A stretch of DNA of 64,000 bases, taken from JBDTSW01 sp051004675 (lineage in GTDB: Bacteria; Actinomycetota; Thermoleophilia; Solirubrobacterales; 70-9). The notes under the pieces are model-generated. The model ran no database searches. It was given only the letters and a program-made list of their open reading frames with translations, and was not told the origin of the DNA. The number at the start of each line of letters is the position of its first letter. Position 1 is the first letter of the stretch. Location: NCBI GenBank assembly GCA_051004675.1, contig JBPCKC010000025.1:19773-83772 (forward strand). Direction: 5' to 3'. Both the position numbers and the translations under genes were made by a program. This document shows positions 57,388-64,000 of this stretch, piece by piece.

Positions 57388-57900
57388 CTACCCCCCGGCA
57401 TGCTCCTCGGCGTGCAGCCGCTTGGCGTCCGCGATCACCTCGAGCGCGCGCTCGCGTGGGTGCCACCCCTTGATCTCGACGGGCTTGCCGTCGAGCTGCT
57501 TGTAGACCGAGAAGAAGTGGGCGACCTCGAGCTGGAACTGCTCGCTCAGGTCGTCGAGATCGTCGTACTTGTTCCAGGTCGGGTCGTGCAGGGGCACGCA
57601 GATGATCTTGTCGTCCTGGCCCTTCTCATCCTCCATGTCGAACAGCGCGATCGGCTTGACCGGGATCACGCAGCCGGGAAACGTCGGCTCGGACACGCAG
57701 ACCAGGACGTCGAGCGGGTCCCCGTCTTGGCCGCGGTGGTCGATCAGGTAGCCGTAGTCGGTCGGGTAGACCGTCGAGGAGGAGAGGAACCGGTCGAGGA
57801 TGATTTTGCCGATCCCCTCGTCGTACTCGTACTTGTTCCTGCTCCCCTTCGGGATCTCGATGAGGGCGAGCAGCTCGTCGTCGAGCCCGTGATCGGCCAT
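57388..57900 (-). CDS. ppa: Inorganic pyrophosphatase (family I)
   Basis: 170 residues. IEIPKGSRNKYEYDE, LDRFLSSSTVYPTDYGYLID and the signature DGDPLDVLV with metal Asp residues; later VPLHDPTWNKYDDLDDL and KGWHPRERALEVIADAKRLH. Hydrolyses pyrophosphate to phosphate in the cytoplasm and pulls biosynthetic reactions forward. TAGCCT (57910-57915) ends 9 nt before ATG 57900. Shares a 29-bp divergent promoter region with the binding-protein gene. Confidence 0.95.
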   Translation of the reverse strand: MADHGLDDELLALIEIPKGSRNKYEYDEGIGKIILDRFLSSSTVYPTDYGYLIDHRGQDGDPLDVLVCVSEPTFPGCVIPVKPIALFDMEDEKGQDDKIICVPLHDPTWNKYDDLDDLSEQFQLEVAHFFSVYKQLDGKPVEIKGWHPRERALEVIADAKRLHAEEHAGG

Positions 57901-57909
57901 CGCGAGTCA

Positions 57910-57919
57910 AGGCTATCCT
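57910..57919. promoter_or_regulatory. Overlapping -10 elements of ppa and the NMT1-like gene
   Basis: AGGCTATCCT reads TAGCCT on minus (57910-57915, 9 nt from the ppa ATG) and TATCCT on plus (57914-57919, 10 nt from the ATG at 57930). The two hexamers share the TA step. Confidence 0.6.
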
Positions 57920-57929
57920 GCCCGACCAC

Positions 57930-58883
57930 ATGTCACGAGTGGTCGCGTCGCTGGCGGCCGTCGCACTCGCATCGGGCCTGGCGGCCTGCGGCGGCGACGG
58001 TGCTGAACCGGGCGCCTCGAAGGAGGCGACCCTCGTGCTCGATTTCGTCCCCAACGCCGTGCACGCCGGCATCTACGTCGCCGAGGCGGAGGGCTATTAC
58101 GCGGACGAGGGGATCGACCTCGAGATCCGCGAGCCGGGCGCTTCGACCGATGCGCCGAAGCTGCTGGAGGCCGGGCGAACGGAGTTCGCGGTAATGGACA
58201 TCAACGATCTGGGTATCGCTCGCCAGCGCGGCCTCGACGTCGTCGGCATCGCGCCGATCGTTTCGGTCCCACTCGCGGCCGTGATCGCGGGAGACCGCGA
58301 CGAGGTCCGGCGCCCCCGTGACCTCGAGGGCGGGACCGTCGGGGTGACCGGCCTGCCGTCCGACGACGCCGTCCTCGACTCGGTCCTCGAGGCCGACGGC
58401 GCCGATCCGGCGAGCGTCGAGCGGGTGACGATCGGCTTCGAATCCGTCGCGGCACTCTCAGCCGGTCGCGTGGACGCGGCGACGGCGTTCTGGAACGCCG
58501 AGGGTGTCGCGCTGCACCAAGAGGGCGTGCCGACACGCGAGTTCCGCGTCGACGACTACGGGGCGCCCAGGTACCCGGAGCTGATCCTGGTCGCGGCGGC
58601 CGACCTGCGCCACGACGATCGTGCACTGACCGAGGGCATGGAGGCGGCGACGGCCAAGGGGTACCGCGATGTCGTCGCGGATCCCGAGGCGGGTCTGCGG
58701 ACGCTGCTCGACGGCGCCGAGGGCCTTGACGAGGAGACTCAGCGCGCCCAACTGGGCACGCTGATGGACGCCGATGCCTTCAGGGTGCCCGCTCCAGCAT
58801 GGTCGGGCGCGATGAAGTGGATCAAGTGGGCTCTCGAACGCGACCTGATCGGCGTCCAGGCGCGCGAGGGGATGTTCCGCTAG
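57930..58883 (+). CDS. ABC transporter substrate-binding lipoprotein, NMT1/THI5-like
   Basis: 317 residues. Lipobox GLAACGG near residue 22. TLVLDFVPNAVHAGIYVAEA, EGYYADEGIDLEIREPG, ARTEFAVMDINDLGIARQRG-type pocket, GGTVGVTGLPSDDAVLDSVL and FESVAALSAGRVDAATAFW match the NMT1/THI5 family that binds pyrimidine precursors, sulfonates or riboflavin-like ligands. No permease genes are adjacent. The last bases of the stop, CTAG at 58880-58883, serve as stop codons for both convergent genes. Confidence 0.85.
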   Translation: MSRVVASLAAVALASGLAACGGDGAEPGASKEATLVLDFVPNAVHAGIYVAEAEGYYADEGIDLEIREPGASTDAPKLLEAGRTEFAVMDINDLGIARQRGLDVVGIAPIVSVPLAAVIAGDRDEVRRPRDLEGGTVGVTGLPSDDAVLDSVLEADGADPASVERVTIGFESVAALSAGRVDAATAFWNAEGVALHQEGVPTREFRVDDYGAPRYPELILVAAADLRHDDRALTEGMEAATAKGYRDVVADPEAGLRTLLDGAEGLDEETQRAQLGTLMDADAFRVPAPAWSGAMKWIKWALERDLIGVQAREGMFR

Positions 58884-59242
58884 AGCGAGCGGCGGTCGCG
58901 GAAGTCGCGGCGGACCGACTCGGGGCGGCCCCACATCTGGACCACCTCCGCGCGGCCCTCGCGGAAGTCGCGCAGGTAGAGCTCGCCCTCGATGCCCTCC
59001 TCGTCGAGCATCCGGAGTGTGCCGAGCACCGTTTCCGCGGCGGCGGCGTGGCCGAAGCTATGGGCGACGTTGATCCGCCAGTGCCAGTCGGCCCTCGAGT
59101 AGGGCTGGGCGTTGATCTGCGAGAGAAGGACCGCGGCGTCGACGTACTGCTCCTCGTCGAGGAGTCGCAGGTCGCACACGACGTCGGTCCAGTCCCCGGG
59201 AAGCGAGTCGAGGACCTGCTGGAAGTCGCCGGCGAGGGCCAC
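58880..59242 (-). CDS. Conserved-looking hypothetical protein
   Basis: 120 residues: MALAGDFQQVLDSLPGDWTD, VVCDLRLLDEEQYVDAAVLL, SRADWHWRINVAHSFGHAAA, ETVLGTLRMLDEEGIEGELY, LRDFREGRAEVVQMWGRPES. No signal peptide or membrane helix. The even mix of helix and strand and the near-perfect start (TAGGCT at 59249-59254, 6 nt before GTG) argue that it is real. I do not recognise a family. It overlaps the stop of the convergent binding-protein gene by 4 bp. Confidence 0.7.
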   Translation of the reverse strand: MALAGDFQQVLDSLPGDWTDVVCDLRLLDEEQYVDAAVLLSQINAQPYSRADWHWRINVAHSFGHAAAAETVLGTLRMLDEEGIEGELYLRDFREGRAEVVQMWGRPESVRRDFRDRRSL

Positions 59243-59283
59243 CGCCGAAGCCTACCCCGGGCGACTGCGTGCCGGGCGCGGCG

Positions 59284-59991
59284 CTACGCGACCTCGACGA
59301 TCATCCGCTCGGCCAGCTCGCCGCCGATGGCGTGCTCGGCCCCGCCGATGCCGACCGTGAGCGGGCCGCCGAAGGGTTGGCGCTCCAGCACCTCGAGCGA
59401 GGCGCCGGGGAGGATGCCCCGTTTGGAGAGGTAGCGAAGCATGGCCGGATCCGAGTCCGAGACGCGCGTGAACGTGCCGCAAGCGCCGGGCTCGAGCCGC
59501 GCGAGCGCGGTGCCGCCCGAGGCCTCGAGGTCGAGCTCGCGGCTGGGAATCGGGTCGCCGTGGGGGTCGAAGGAGGGGTTTCCGAGCGCCTCGGCCATCC
59601 GCTCCTCCAGCTCCTCGGAGATGTAGTGCTCGAGAACCTCGGCCTCGTCGTGCACGCGGTCCCACGGCATTCCGAGCGCCTCGGCGAGGTAGGCCTCCAA
59701 CAACCGGTGGTGGCGGATCACCTCCAGCGCGACGCGCTCGCCCTGCCCGGTGAGCGTCACCCCGCGGTATGGCTCGTGCTCGACCAGTCCCATCCGCACC
59801 ATGCGCTTGAGCATCGCGGTCACCGAACCCGGCGAGACGCCGAGGCGCTCGGCCAGCCCCGAGTTGGACACGGCGCCGGCATCGCGCGCGTGCAGGGCGT
59901 GGATGGCCTTCGCGTAGTCCTCGACCGCCTCGGTGTTGGCGGCGGCGGGGTCGCGGCGGAAGCCTGAGTGGGCGGTTGGCGCGTTCATCAT
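59284..59991 (-). CDS. DtxR/MntR-family metal-dependent repressor
   Basis: 235 residues. HTH region VEDYAKAIHALHARDAGAVS, NSGLAERLGVSPGSVTAMLK, then the metal and dimer region VIRHHRLLEAYLAEALGMPW and VHDEAEVLEHYISEELEERM with HH, Glu and His ligands. The C-terminal FeoA/SH3-like domain is YLSKRGILPGASLEVLERQ. It senses Fe(II) or Mn(II) and represses transport genes. Its ATG overlaps the stop of the ZIP gene (ATGA), making it the last gene of the oxidase-transporter-regulator operon, probably autoregulated. Confidence 0.9.
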   Translation of the reverse strand: MMNAPTAHSGFRRDPAAANTEAVEDYAKAIHALHARDAGAVSNSGLAERLGVSPGSVTAMLKRMVRMGLVEHEPYRGVTLTGQGERVALEVIRHHRLLEAYLAEALGMPWDRVHDEAEVLEHYISEELEERMAEALGNPSFDPHGDPIPSRELDLEASGGTALARLEPGACGTFTRVSDSDPAMLRYLSKRGILPGASLEVLERQPFGGPLTVGIGGAEHAIGGELAERMIVEVA

Positions 59992-61199
59992 CCGGCGATG
60001 AGCAGCCCGGTCACGTACATCACCGCGATGCCCGCCAGCAAGCCGCCCACGGCGACGGGATGGAACAGCCGCCCGGAAGCGTCGCGCACAGACGGGACGA
60101 GCTGGACGATCACCTGCGCGATCGCCCCGACGCCGACGCCGAACAGCAGCGCGGCGAGGCTGGGGTTGAATGCCGCAGCGCCGATCCAGGCGCCGAGGAT
60201 CGCCGGGGCGCCGGCGATGAGCCCCAGCGCCACCAACCGCCCGGGCCCGGGCCGCTCACGTGCCAGCGGCGAAACGATGGCGAGGCCTTCGGTGGTGTTG
60301 TGGATCGCGAACCCGACGACCAGGAACGTGCCCAGCGCGAGGGCGCCTGTCGCGTACGCCGAGCCGATGGCGAGGCCCTCGCCCAGGTTGTGCAGGCCGA
60401 TGCCGATCGCGATCAGCAGGGCCAGGTACGGGCCGGCCGATCCCGCGGCGCCGGGCTCCCCGCGAGCGCGTTCACGCCGTCGCGAGAGGTAGGCGTCCAC
60501 TCCCGAGAGCGCCAGATAGGCAACCAGCGCCCCGAGGTACACCAGAGCCGTGCCTCCGAAGGCGGCGGGCCCGGCGTCGGCGATCTCGAGGCCCTCGAGG
60601 CCCGCGTCGACTGCGAGGAACGCGAGCAGGCCGACGGTCAACGCCATCAGCGCCCGCAGCCAGTCGGCCGAGACACGCCGGACGAACGGGAGCCACAGCA
60701 TCCCCAGGCTGACCGGAATCACGCCGACGTAGAAGCCCAGCAGCGCCATCAAGCCGTAGAAGGAGAGGTCGGCGTCGGGCGTCTCGACCGCGACCGGGAT
60801 CTCGTGCTCGAGGGTGCCGCCCGTGGACGTGAGAACACCGACCGCGTAGCCCTCGCCCTCGACCCACGGATACGGGATCCTGAGGCTGGTCGAGCCCAGG
60901 CGGCCGACCTCGCTCTCCCCCGCCTCGAACGGGACGAACGCCTCGTTGACGGTCACCTGGGCGATCCCGACAGCGTCGGGGCCGTCGTTGCGAATGGTCA
61001 GCTCGATCTCCCCCGGGCGCAGCTCGGTGCGCTCGACGACCAGCTCCTCGACCGGCGGGCCCGGCCGCTCCCCCAGTCCGGGGCCGTCGAGCAGGGCGAA
61101 GAGGCCGATCGCGAGCGCGATCAGCGCCAGGGGGATCGCGCCCAAGAGCCAGACGGGCAGGCCTTGGGGCTCGCGCTCGGTGGCTCCGGCCGCCTCCAC
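59988..61199 (-). CDS. ZIP-family metal permease with an extracytoplasmic domain
   Basis: 403 residues from GTG 61199, 2 nt after the oxidase stop. An N-terminal helix (WLLGAIPLALIALAIGLFAL) is followed by about 90 residues of beta-rich outside domain (ELVVERTELRPGEIELTIRN, AQVTVNEAFVPFEAGESEVG). The eight-helix ZIP core then has the metal motifs IGIGLHNLGEGLAIGSAY and VGFAIHNTTEGLAIVSPL (HNxxEG twice). ZIP proteins import Zn, Fe or Mn. The fused domain, of cupredoxin/Ig-like look, is not part of the usual family and may receive metal from the neighbouring oxidase. Operon with the oxidase and DtxR. Confidence 0.85.
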   Translation of the reverse strand: MEAAGATEREPQGLPVWLLGAIPLALIALAIGLFALLDGPGLGERPGPPVEELVVERTELRPGEIELTIRNDGPDAVGIAQVTVNEAFVPFEAGESEVGRLGSTSLRIPYPWVEGEGYAVGVLTSTGGTLEHEIPVAVETPDADLSFYGLMALLGFYVGVIPVSLGMLWLPFVRRVSADWLRALMALTVGLLAFLAVDAGLEGLEIADAGPAAFGGTALVYLGALVAYLALSGVDAYLSRRRERARGEPGAAGSAGPYLALLIAIGIGLHNLGEGLAIGSAYATGALALGTFLVVGFAIHNTTEGLAIVSPLARERPGPGRLVALGLIAGAPAILGAWIGAAAFNPSLAALLFGVGVGAIAQVIVQLVPSVRDASGRLFHPVAVGGLLAGIAVMYVTGLLIAG

Positions 61200-61201
61200 G
61201 G

Positions 61202-62278
61202 CTAGTCCTCGACCTCGAAGAACCCCAGCCAGCCCAGCTCGGCGAACTCGGTCTTGTGCGCGTGGAACATGAACTTCCCCGTGTAGGGGAACCGCAGCTC
61301 GAGGATCCCGCGCTGGCCCTGGCCCTGGATGATCGTGTCGGTGAACTCGGTGGGCTCGCGCCTCGTCCCCGTGGGGTAGTAGTCGAAGAAGTTGGCGTGG
61401 ACGTGAAACGAGTTGATCTGGTCGAACTCGAGGAGGTTCGCGAGATAGATCCGAACGAGCTCTTTGCGCTTCACCTTCACGGGCTCGTTCACGTAGTGGA
61501 ACGGGATCGTGTTGACGCCGTAGAGCTCGTTGGCGCCATCGAAGTTCGTGTCGAAGCCGTTCATGACCATCAACAGCTCGTCGGCCCGCTCCCTGGGCTC
61601 CCTGGGGTCGATGACCATCGCCCCGTAGAGGCCCTTTGCGATGTGGGCCGACAGCGGCGTCGCGTGGCAGTGGTAGAGGTGAAGGCCGAACGGCTCGGCG
61701 TCGAACTCGTAGACGAACTGCTCGCCGGTCGCGATCAGGCCGCCACCCCGCCCCTCGCCGACCCCCGGCATGCCGTCCATGAAATCCGGGTGAAAGCCAT
61801 GGAAGTGGATCGTGTGGGGGTGCTGCGAGCCGTTGATGAAGCGGATGCGCATCCGGTCCCCCTCGGTGGCGCGGAACGTGGGGCCAGGGATGCGCCCGTT
61901 GTAGGTCCAGGCCGGGTAGATGATCCCCGGGGCGATCTCGATGTCCTTGTCCTCGGCGACCACTGTCCACTCCCGCAGCGTGCGGCCGTCGGCCATCCGG
62001 CTCGTGGTCCCGTAGTCGAAGTCGCGGACGATCTCGCTCGGGTCGAAGCCGTTGGCTTCGTGATCGACGGCCCCGGCTCCGAACCCGTCGTGGCTCCCCA
62101 GGCCCTTGCCGGCTCCGTGGCCGGCGTGCGGGGAGGCCGCGGCGCTCGCGTGCTGGTCGCCGCCCAAGGCCTGGTGGAGGCCGCGGTGAGGGACCGCCTC
62201 GTGGAGCGCCGCGATCGCCGGAGCCGCGGCAGCCCCGGCGCCGATCAGGCCCCTGCGCGTGAGCTTTCTAGACGCCAC
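61202..62278 (-). CDS. Two-domain multicopper oxidase, Tat-exported
   Basis: 358 residues. Twin-arginine signal LTRRGLIGAGAAAAPAIAAL, then a His-rich linker (HQALGGDQHASAAASPHAGH). Domain 1 has HPHTIHFHGFHP (HxH) and LYHCHATPLSAH (HCHxxxH); domain 2 has NSFHVHANFFDYYP and FMFHAHKTEFAELGWLGFF. The Cys-His pair for the type 1 copper lies in domain 1, as in nitrite-reductase-like and two-domain laccase-type proteins. Likely oxidises Fe(II), Mn(II) or Cu(I) outside the cell before uptake by the ZIP partner. GTG 62278. Confidence 0.88.
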   Translation of the reverse strand: MASRKLTRRGLIGAGAAAAPAIAALHEAVPHRGLHQALGGDQHASAAASPHAGHGAGKGLGSHDGFGAGAVDHEANGFDPSEIVRDFDYGTTSRMADGRTLREWTVVAEDKDIEIAPGIIYPAWTYNGRIPGPTFRATEGDRMRIRFINGSQHPHTIHFHGFHPDFMDGMPGVGEGRGGGLIATGEQFVYEFDAEPFGLHLYHCHATPLSAHIAKGLYGAMVIDPREPRERADELLMVMNGFDTNFDGANELYGVNTIPFHYVNEPVKVKRKELVRIYLANLLEFDQINSFHVHANFFDYYPTGTRREPTEFTDTIIQGQGQRGILELRFPYTGKFMFHAHKTEFAELGWLGFFEVED

Positions 62279-62287
62279 AACATAGAG

Positions 62288-62301
62288 TTTGACACATCAA
62301 A
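62288..62301. promoter_or_regulatory. Perfect inverted repeat, candidate operator of the metal operon
   Basis: TTTGA-CACA-TCAAA lies 9 bp before the oxidase start codon. It sits where a repressor would block transcription, and the operon ends with a DtxR-family regulator gene. It does not match the classic DtxR or MntR consensus, so the link is inferred from position and symmetry. Confidence 0.5.
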
Positions 62302-62407
62302 ACCCATTCCCGGTCCCGGGAGGCGTCCTGCCCGGCCCACCCCGCCGGTGCAGAGGGCAGGACGCTCCCCGTGGGAGGTGTGTCGCGGCGTGCCTACAAT
62401 CGCCTGG

Positions 62408-63358
62408 GTGGAGGCAACCGGGGCGATCGAGCTGGACGGGCAGTACCGGGCGCTGCGCGAGGAGGCCGGCTTCCTGGCCCGCGAGGGCCGAGTGGTGATC
62501 GAGGTGACCGGGGCCGACGCCGCCGACTACCTCCAGGGGCAGCTCACGCAGGACGTGGAGCCAATCGAGCCCGGGTCGGGCGCGTACGCCGCGCTGCTCG
62601 ACCGCAAGGGCCACATGCAGGGGGACATGCGCGTGCTGCGCCTGGCCGAGGAACGGTTCCTGCTGGACCTCGAGCCCGAGGCGAGCGCCGCGGTCATTCG
62701 CCACCTCTCGACGTACAAGATCGGGCGCGATGCCGAGATCAACGACGCGAGTGCCGGCTACGCCCTGATCTCCGTGATCGGGCCCGGGGCCGCCCGCATG
62801 ACCGGAGCGCCCCCGCTTGCGGCCGAGGGCTCCCACACCGAGATGTCGTTTGGAGGAGTGGAGTGCCGCGCCGTGGCCAGCGATCTCGGACTCGACCTGC
62901 TTCTCGCGCCCAAGGACACCGGAGCGCTGGCCGCGAGCCTGGCAGCGGCGGGGATCGCCAGCGTGGAGGAGGCCGCCGCGGAGATCGTTCGCGTGGAGGC
63001 CGGCCGTCCGCGGTTCGGCCGCGAGATGACCACGGAGACGATTCCCCAGGAGGCGGGCATCAACGAACGGGCGATCTCGTTCTCGAAGGGCTGCTACATC
63101 GGCCAGGAGACCGTCGCTCGGCTGCACTACAAGGGCAAGCCGAACCGGCACCTCCGGGGCCTGCGCTCGGACGCGGTGCTCGCCGCGGGCGAAAAGATCC
63201 GCGCGGGCGAGAAGGTCGTCGGGACCGTCGGGACCGCCGTCCTCTCCCCCGCGCTCGGCCCCCTGGCGCTCGCCGTCGTCCGCCGCGAGGCCCAGCCACG
63301 CGACACGGTCACGGTGGGCTCGGCAGCAACGGCCGAGGTCGTCGAGCTTCCCTTCTAG
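62408..63358 (+). CDS. ygfZ: YgfZ/GcvT folate-binding protein (iron-sulfur cluster repair)
   Basis: 316 residues. VTGADAADYLQGQLTQDVE, GAYAALLDRKGHMQGDMRV, FLLDLEPEASAAVIRHLSTY, GINERAISFSKGCYIGQETV (the diagnostic KGCYxGQE motif with its Cys) and a C-terminal beta barrel. The protein uses tetrahydrofolate to support Fe-S cluster assembly, for example in radical SAM enzymes. GTG 62408 is chosen because TACAAT (62395-62400) ends 7 nt before it; an in-frame GTG at 62390 would be overlapped by this promoter. Confidence 0.9.
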   Translation: MEATGAIELDGQYRALREEAGFLAREGRVVIEVTGADAADYLQGQLTQDVEPIEPGSGAYAALLDRKGHMQGDMRVLRLAEERFLLDLEPEASAAVIRHLSTYKIGRDAEINDASAGYALISVIGPGAARMTGAPPLAAEGSHTEMSFGGVECRAVASDLGLDLLLAPKDTGALAASLAAAGIASVEEAAAEIVRVEAGRPRFGREMTTETIPQEAGINERAISFSKGCYIGQETVARLHYKGKPNRHLRGLRSDAVLAAGEKIRAGEKVVGTVGTAVLSPALGPLALAVVRREAQPRDTVTVGSAATAEVVELPF

Positions 63359-63430
63359 CGGCGGTCCTGCGCCGTGCGGATGCCGCGAGGCGTCGCATCG
63401 CGCCGGGTTCTCCTTTAGGGTTGCGAGCTG

Positions 63431-63880
63431 ATGGGTGCGAGGGAGGTTTTTCACTCGATCCGGCACCGCAACGGGGCCCGAGCCGCCGCGCTCGCCGGCG
63501 GCGCCGCGCTGTTGATCGCCGGCTGCGGAAGCGACGATGACTTCGCCAACGACCCGAGGCCTCCGGCGCCGATCCTGATCACCGCCAAGGTCGACGACGA
63601 CAAGGTGGTCGTCTCGCCGAGCGACTTCGGCGCCGGGCTCGTGACCTTCGCTATCTCGAATCAGTCCGACGACCCCGTGAGCCTCACCCTCGTGGGGCCG
63701 GCGCCCGAGGACAACGAGATCTCCAACGAAATCCCGCCGGGCGGCGTCGGCGAGTTCAAGGCCGACGTGGCGGAAGGCGACTACGAGGTGAACGGCGGCG
63801 AGCGCTCCGGCGCCAAGCCGGCGCAGCTCACCATCGGCCCCGAGCGCCCCACCTCGAGCGACGAGCTGCTGCTGCCCTAG
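63431..63880 (+). CDS. Secreted lipoprotein of unknown function
   Basis: 149 residues. Signal with lipobox ALLIAGCGS near residue 32. The mature part is one cupredoxin/Ig-like beta domain: ILITAKVDDDKVVVSPSDFG, LVTFAISNQSDDPVSLTLVG, GGVGEFKADVAEGDYEVNGG. No Cys or His copper ligands are visible, so it is probably not a copper protein. TAGGGT (63416-63421) ends 9 nt before ATG. It stops 6 bp before the end of a convergent transposase gene. Confidence 0.75.
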   Translation: MGAREVFHSIRHRNGARAAALAGGAALLIAGCGSDDDFANDPRPPAPILITAKVDDDKVVVSPSDFGAGLVTFAISNQSDDPVSLTLVGPAPEDNEISNEIPPGGVGEFKADVAEGDYEVNGGERSGAKPAQLTIGPERPTSSDELLLP

Positions 63881-63886
63881 GTGTAG

Positions 63887-64000
63887 CTACCCATGACGTT
63901 GTTCCAGTTCGGCGAGCCGAGCTGCGGGCGGTCGGTGGCCGAGGGAGCCATGTCGTCGGGTGAAGTTGTAGTGGGTGAGCCAGCCGGGTAGGGCGGCGGT
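63887..64000 (-). CDS. Transposase C-terminus (IS481-like), cut by the window edge
   Basis: The last 37 codons run in from the right edge: GWLTHYNFTRRHGSLGHRPP, then AARLAELEQRHG and TAG. The YN-x4-H-x-x-LGHRPPAARL pattern is the usual end of an integrase-core (rve) transposase of the IS481 type. It is a different element from the one at 28.1 kb, whose protein ends differently. Whether it is complete cannot be seen. Confidence 0.75.
   Translation of the reverse strand, partial: TAALPGWLTHYNFTRRHGSLGHRPPAARLAELEQRHG

Overview
The window looks like a chromosomal segment of a high-GC Gram-positive bacterium, most probably an actinobacterium of the Thermoleophilia/Solirubrobacterales type. The signs are a complete core coenzyme F420 pathway (npdG, cofD, cofC, cofE, fbiC), DivIVA, LexA with an actinobacterial GAAC-N4-GTTC box, many GTG starts, System I cytochrome c maturation genes, and several short NTF2-like proteins that begin MSEEN/MSQEN and end in EAAGL-type tails. 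Species cannot be fixed from sequence reading alone. Six intact tRNA genes (Gly-CCC, Leu-GAG, Gly-TCC, Trp-CCA, Leu-TAG, Leu-CAA), none encoding CCA, one truncated tRNA-Ser and the RNase P RNA are present.

Layout. 1-5.6 kb: a cut ArsR-type regulator diverging from a beta-lactamase-fold hydrolase and an MFS exporter, then a Ser/Thr kinase, a small membrane protein, a secreted protein and an alpha/beta hydrolase. 5.6-12.5 kb: an acquired island of visibly lower GC with a truncated tRNA-Ser(CGA), split direct repeats, two unknown genes and a type III restriction-modification pair. 12.5-22.7 kb: two Ccm clusters (ccmG-ccmH; ccmE-ccmF-ccmI-like-secG) around a large secreted repeat protein, a coiled-coil protein and an SDR. 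22.8-25.4 kb: three tandem NTF2-like genes with identical junctions and an orphan HK97-type prohead protease behind a frameshifted gene. 25.4-31 kb: lexA, rnpB, a secreted choice-of-anchor protein, an intact IS481-family element with a GGAC target duplication, tRNAs and two CAP proteins. 31-37 kb: a membrane protein, SRAP peptidase, sulfatase, a tRNA-Leu whose last base is the A of an ATG, M28 peptidase and acetoacetyl-CoA synthetase. 37-50.7 kb: MTA/SAH deaminase with a nucleoside phosphorylase (5'-methylthio-purine salvage), two carboxyltransferases, DivIVA, 3-hydroxybutyryl-CoA dehydrogenase, an A-T-TE megasynthase, HMG-CoA lyase and a thioesterase: acyl-CoA, ketone-body and leucine-type catabolism. 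50.7-56.4 kb: F420 biosynthesis. 56.5-64 kb: aquaporin, pyrophosphatase, an NMT1-type binding protein, a multicopper oxidase/ZIP transporter/DtxR metal operon, YgfZ, a lipoprotein and the tail of a second transposase.

The strongest unexpected signal is regulatory. More than twenty genes carry a TANNNT-type -10 hexamer 6-10 nt before the start codon and no Shine-Dalgarno, the same spacing as in front of rnpB, whose RNA 5' end is set by structure. This implies widespread leaderless transcription, including divergent gene pairs whose -10 elements overlap. Other leads are the split-repeat island with its two unknown genes, the A-T-TE protein with an extra C-terminal domain, the ZIP permease with an extracytoplasmic domain inside a metal operon, a Cys-type CcmE, and an in-frame 51-bp repeat in a carboxyltransferase.
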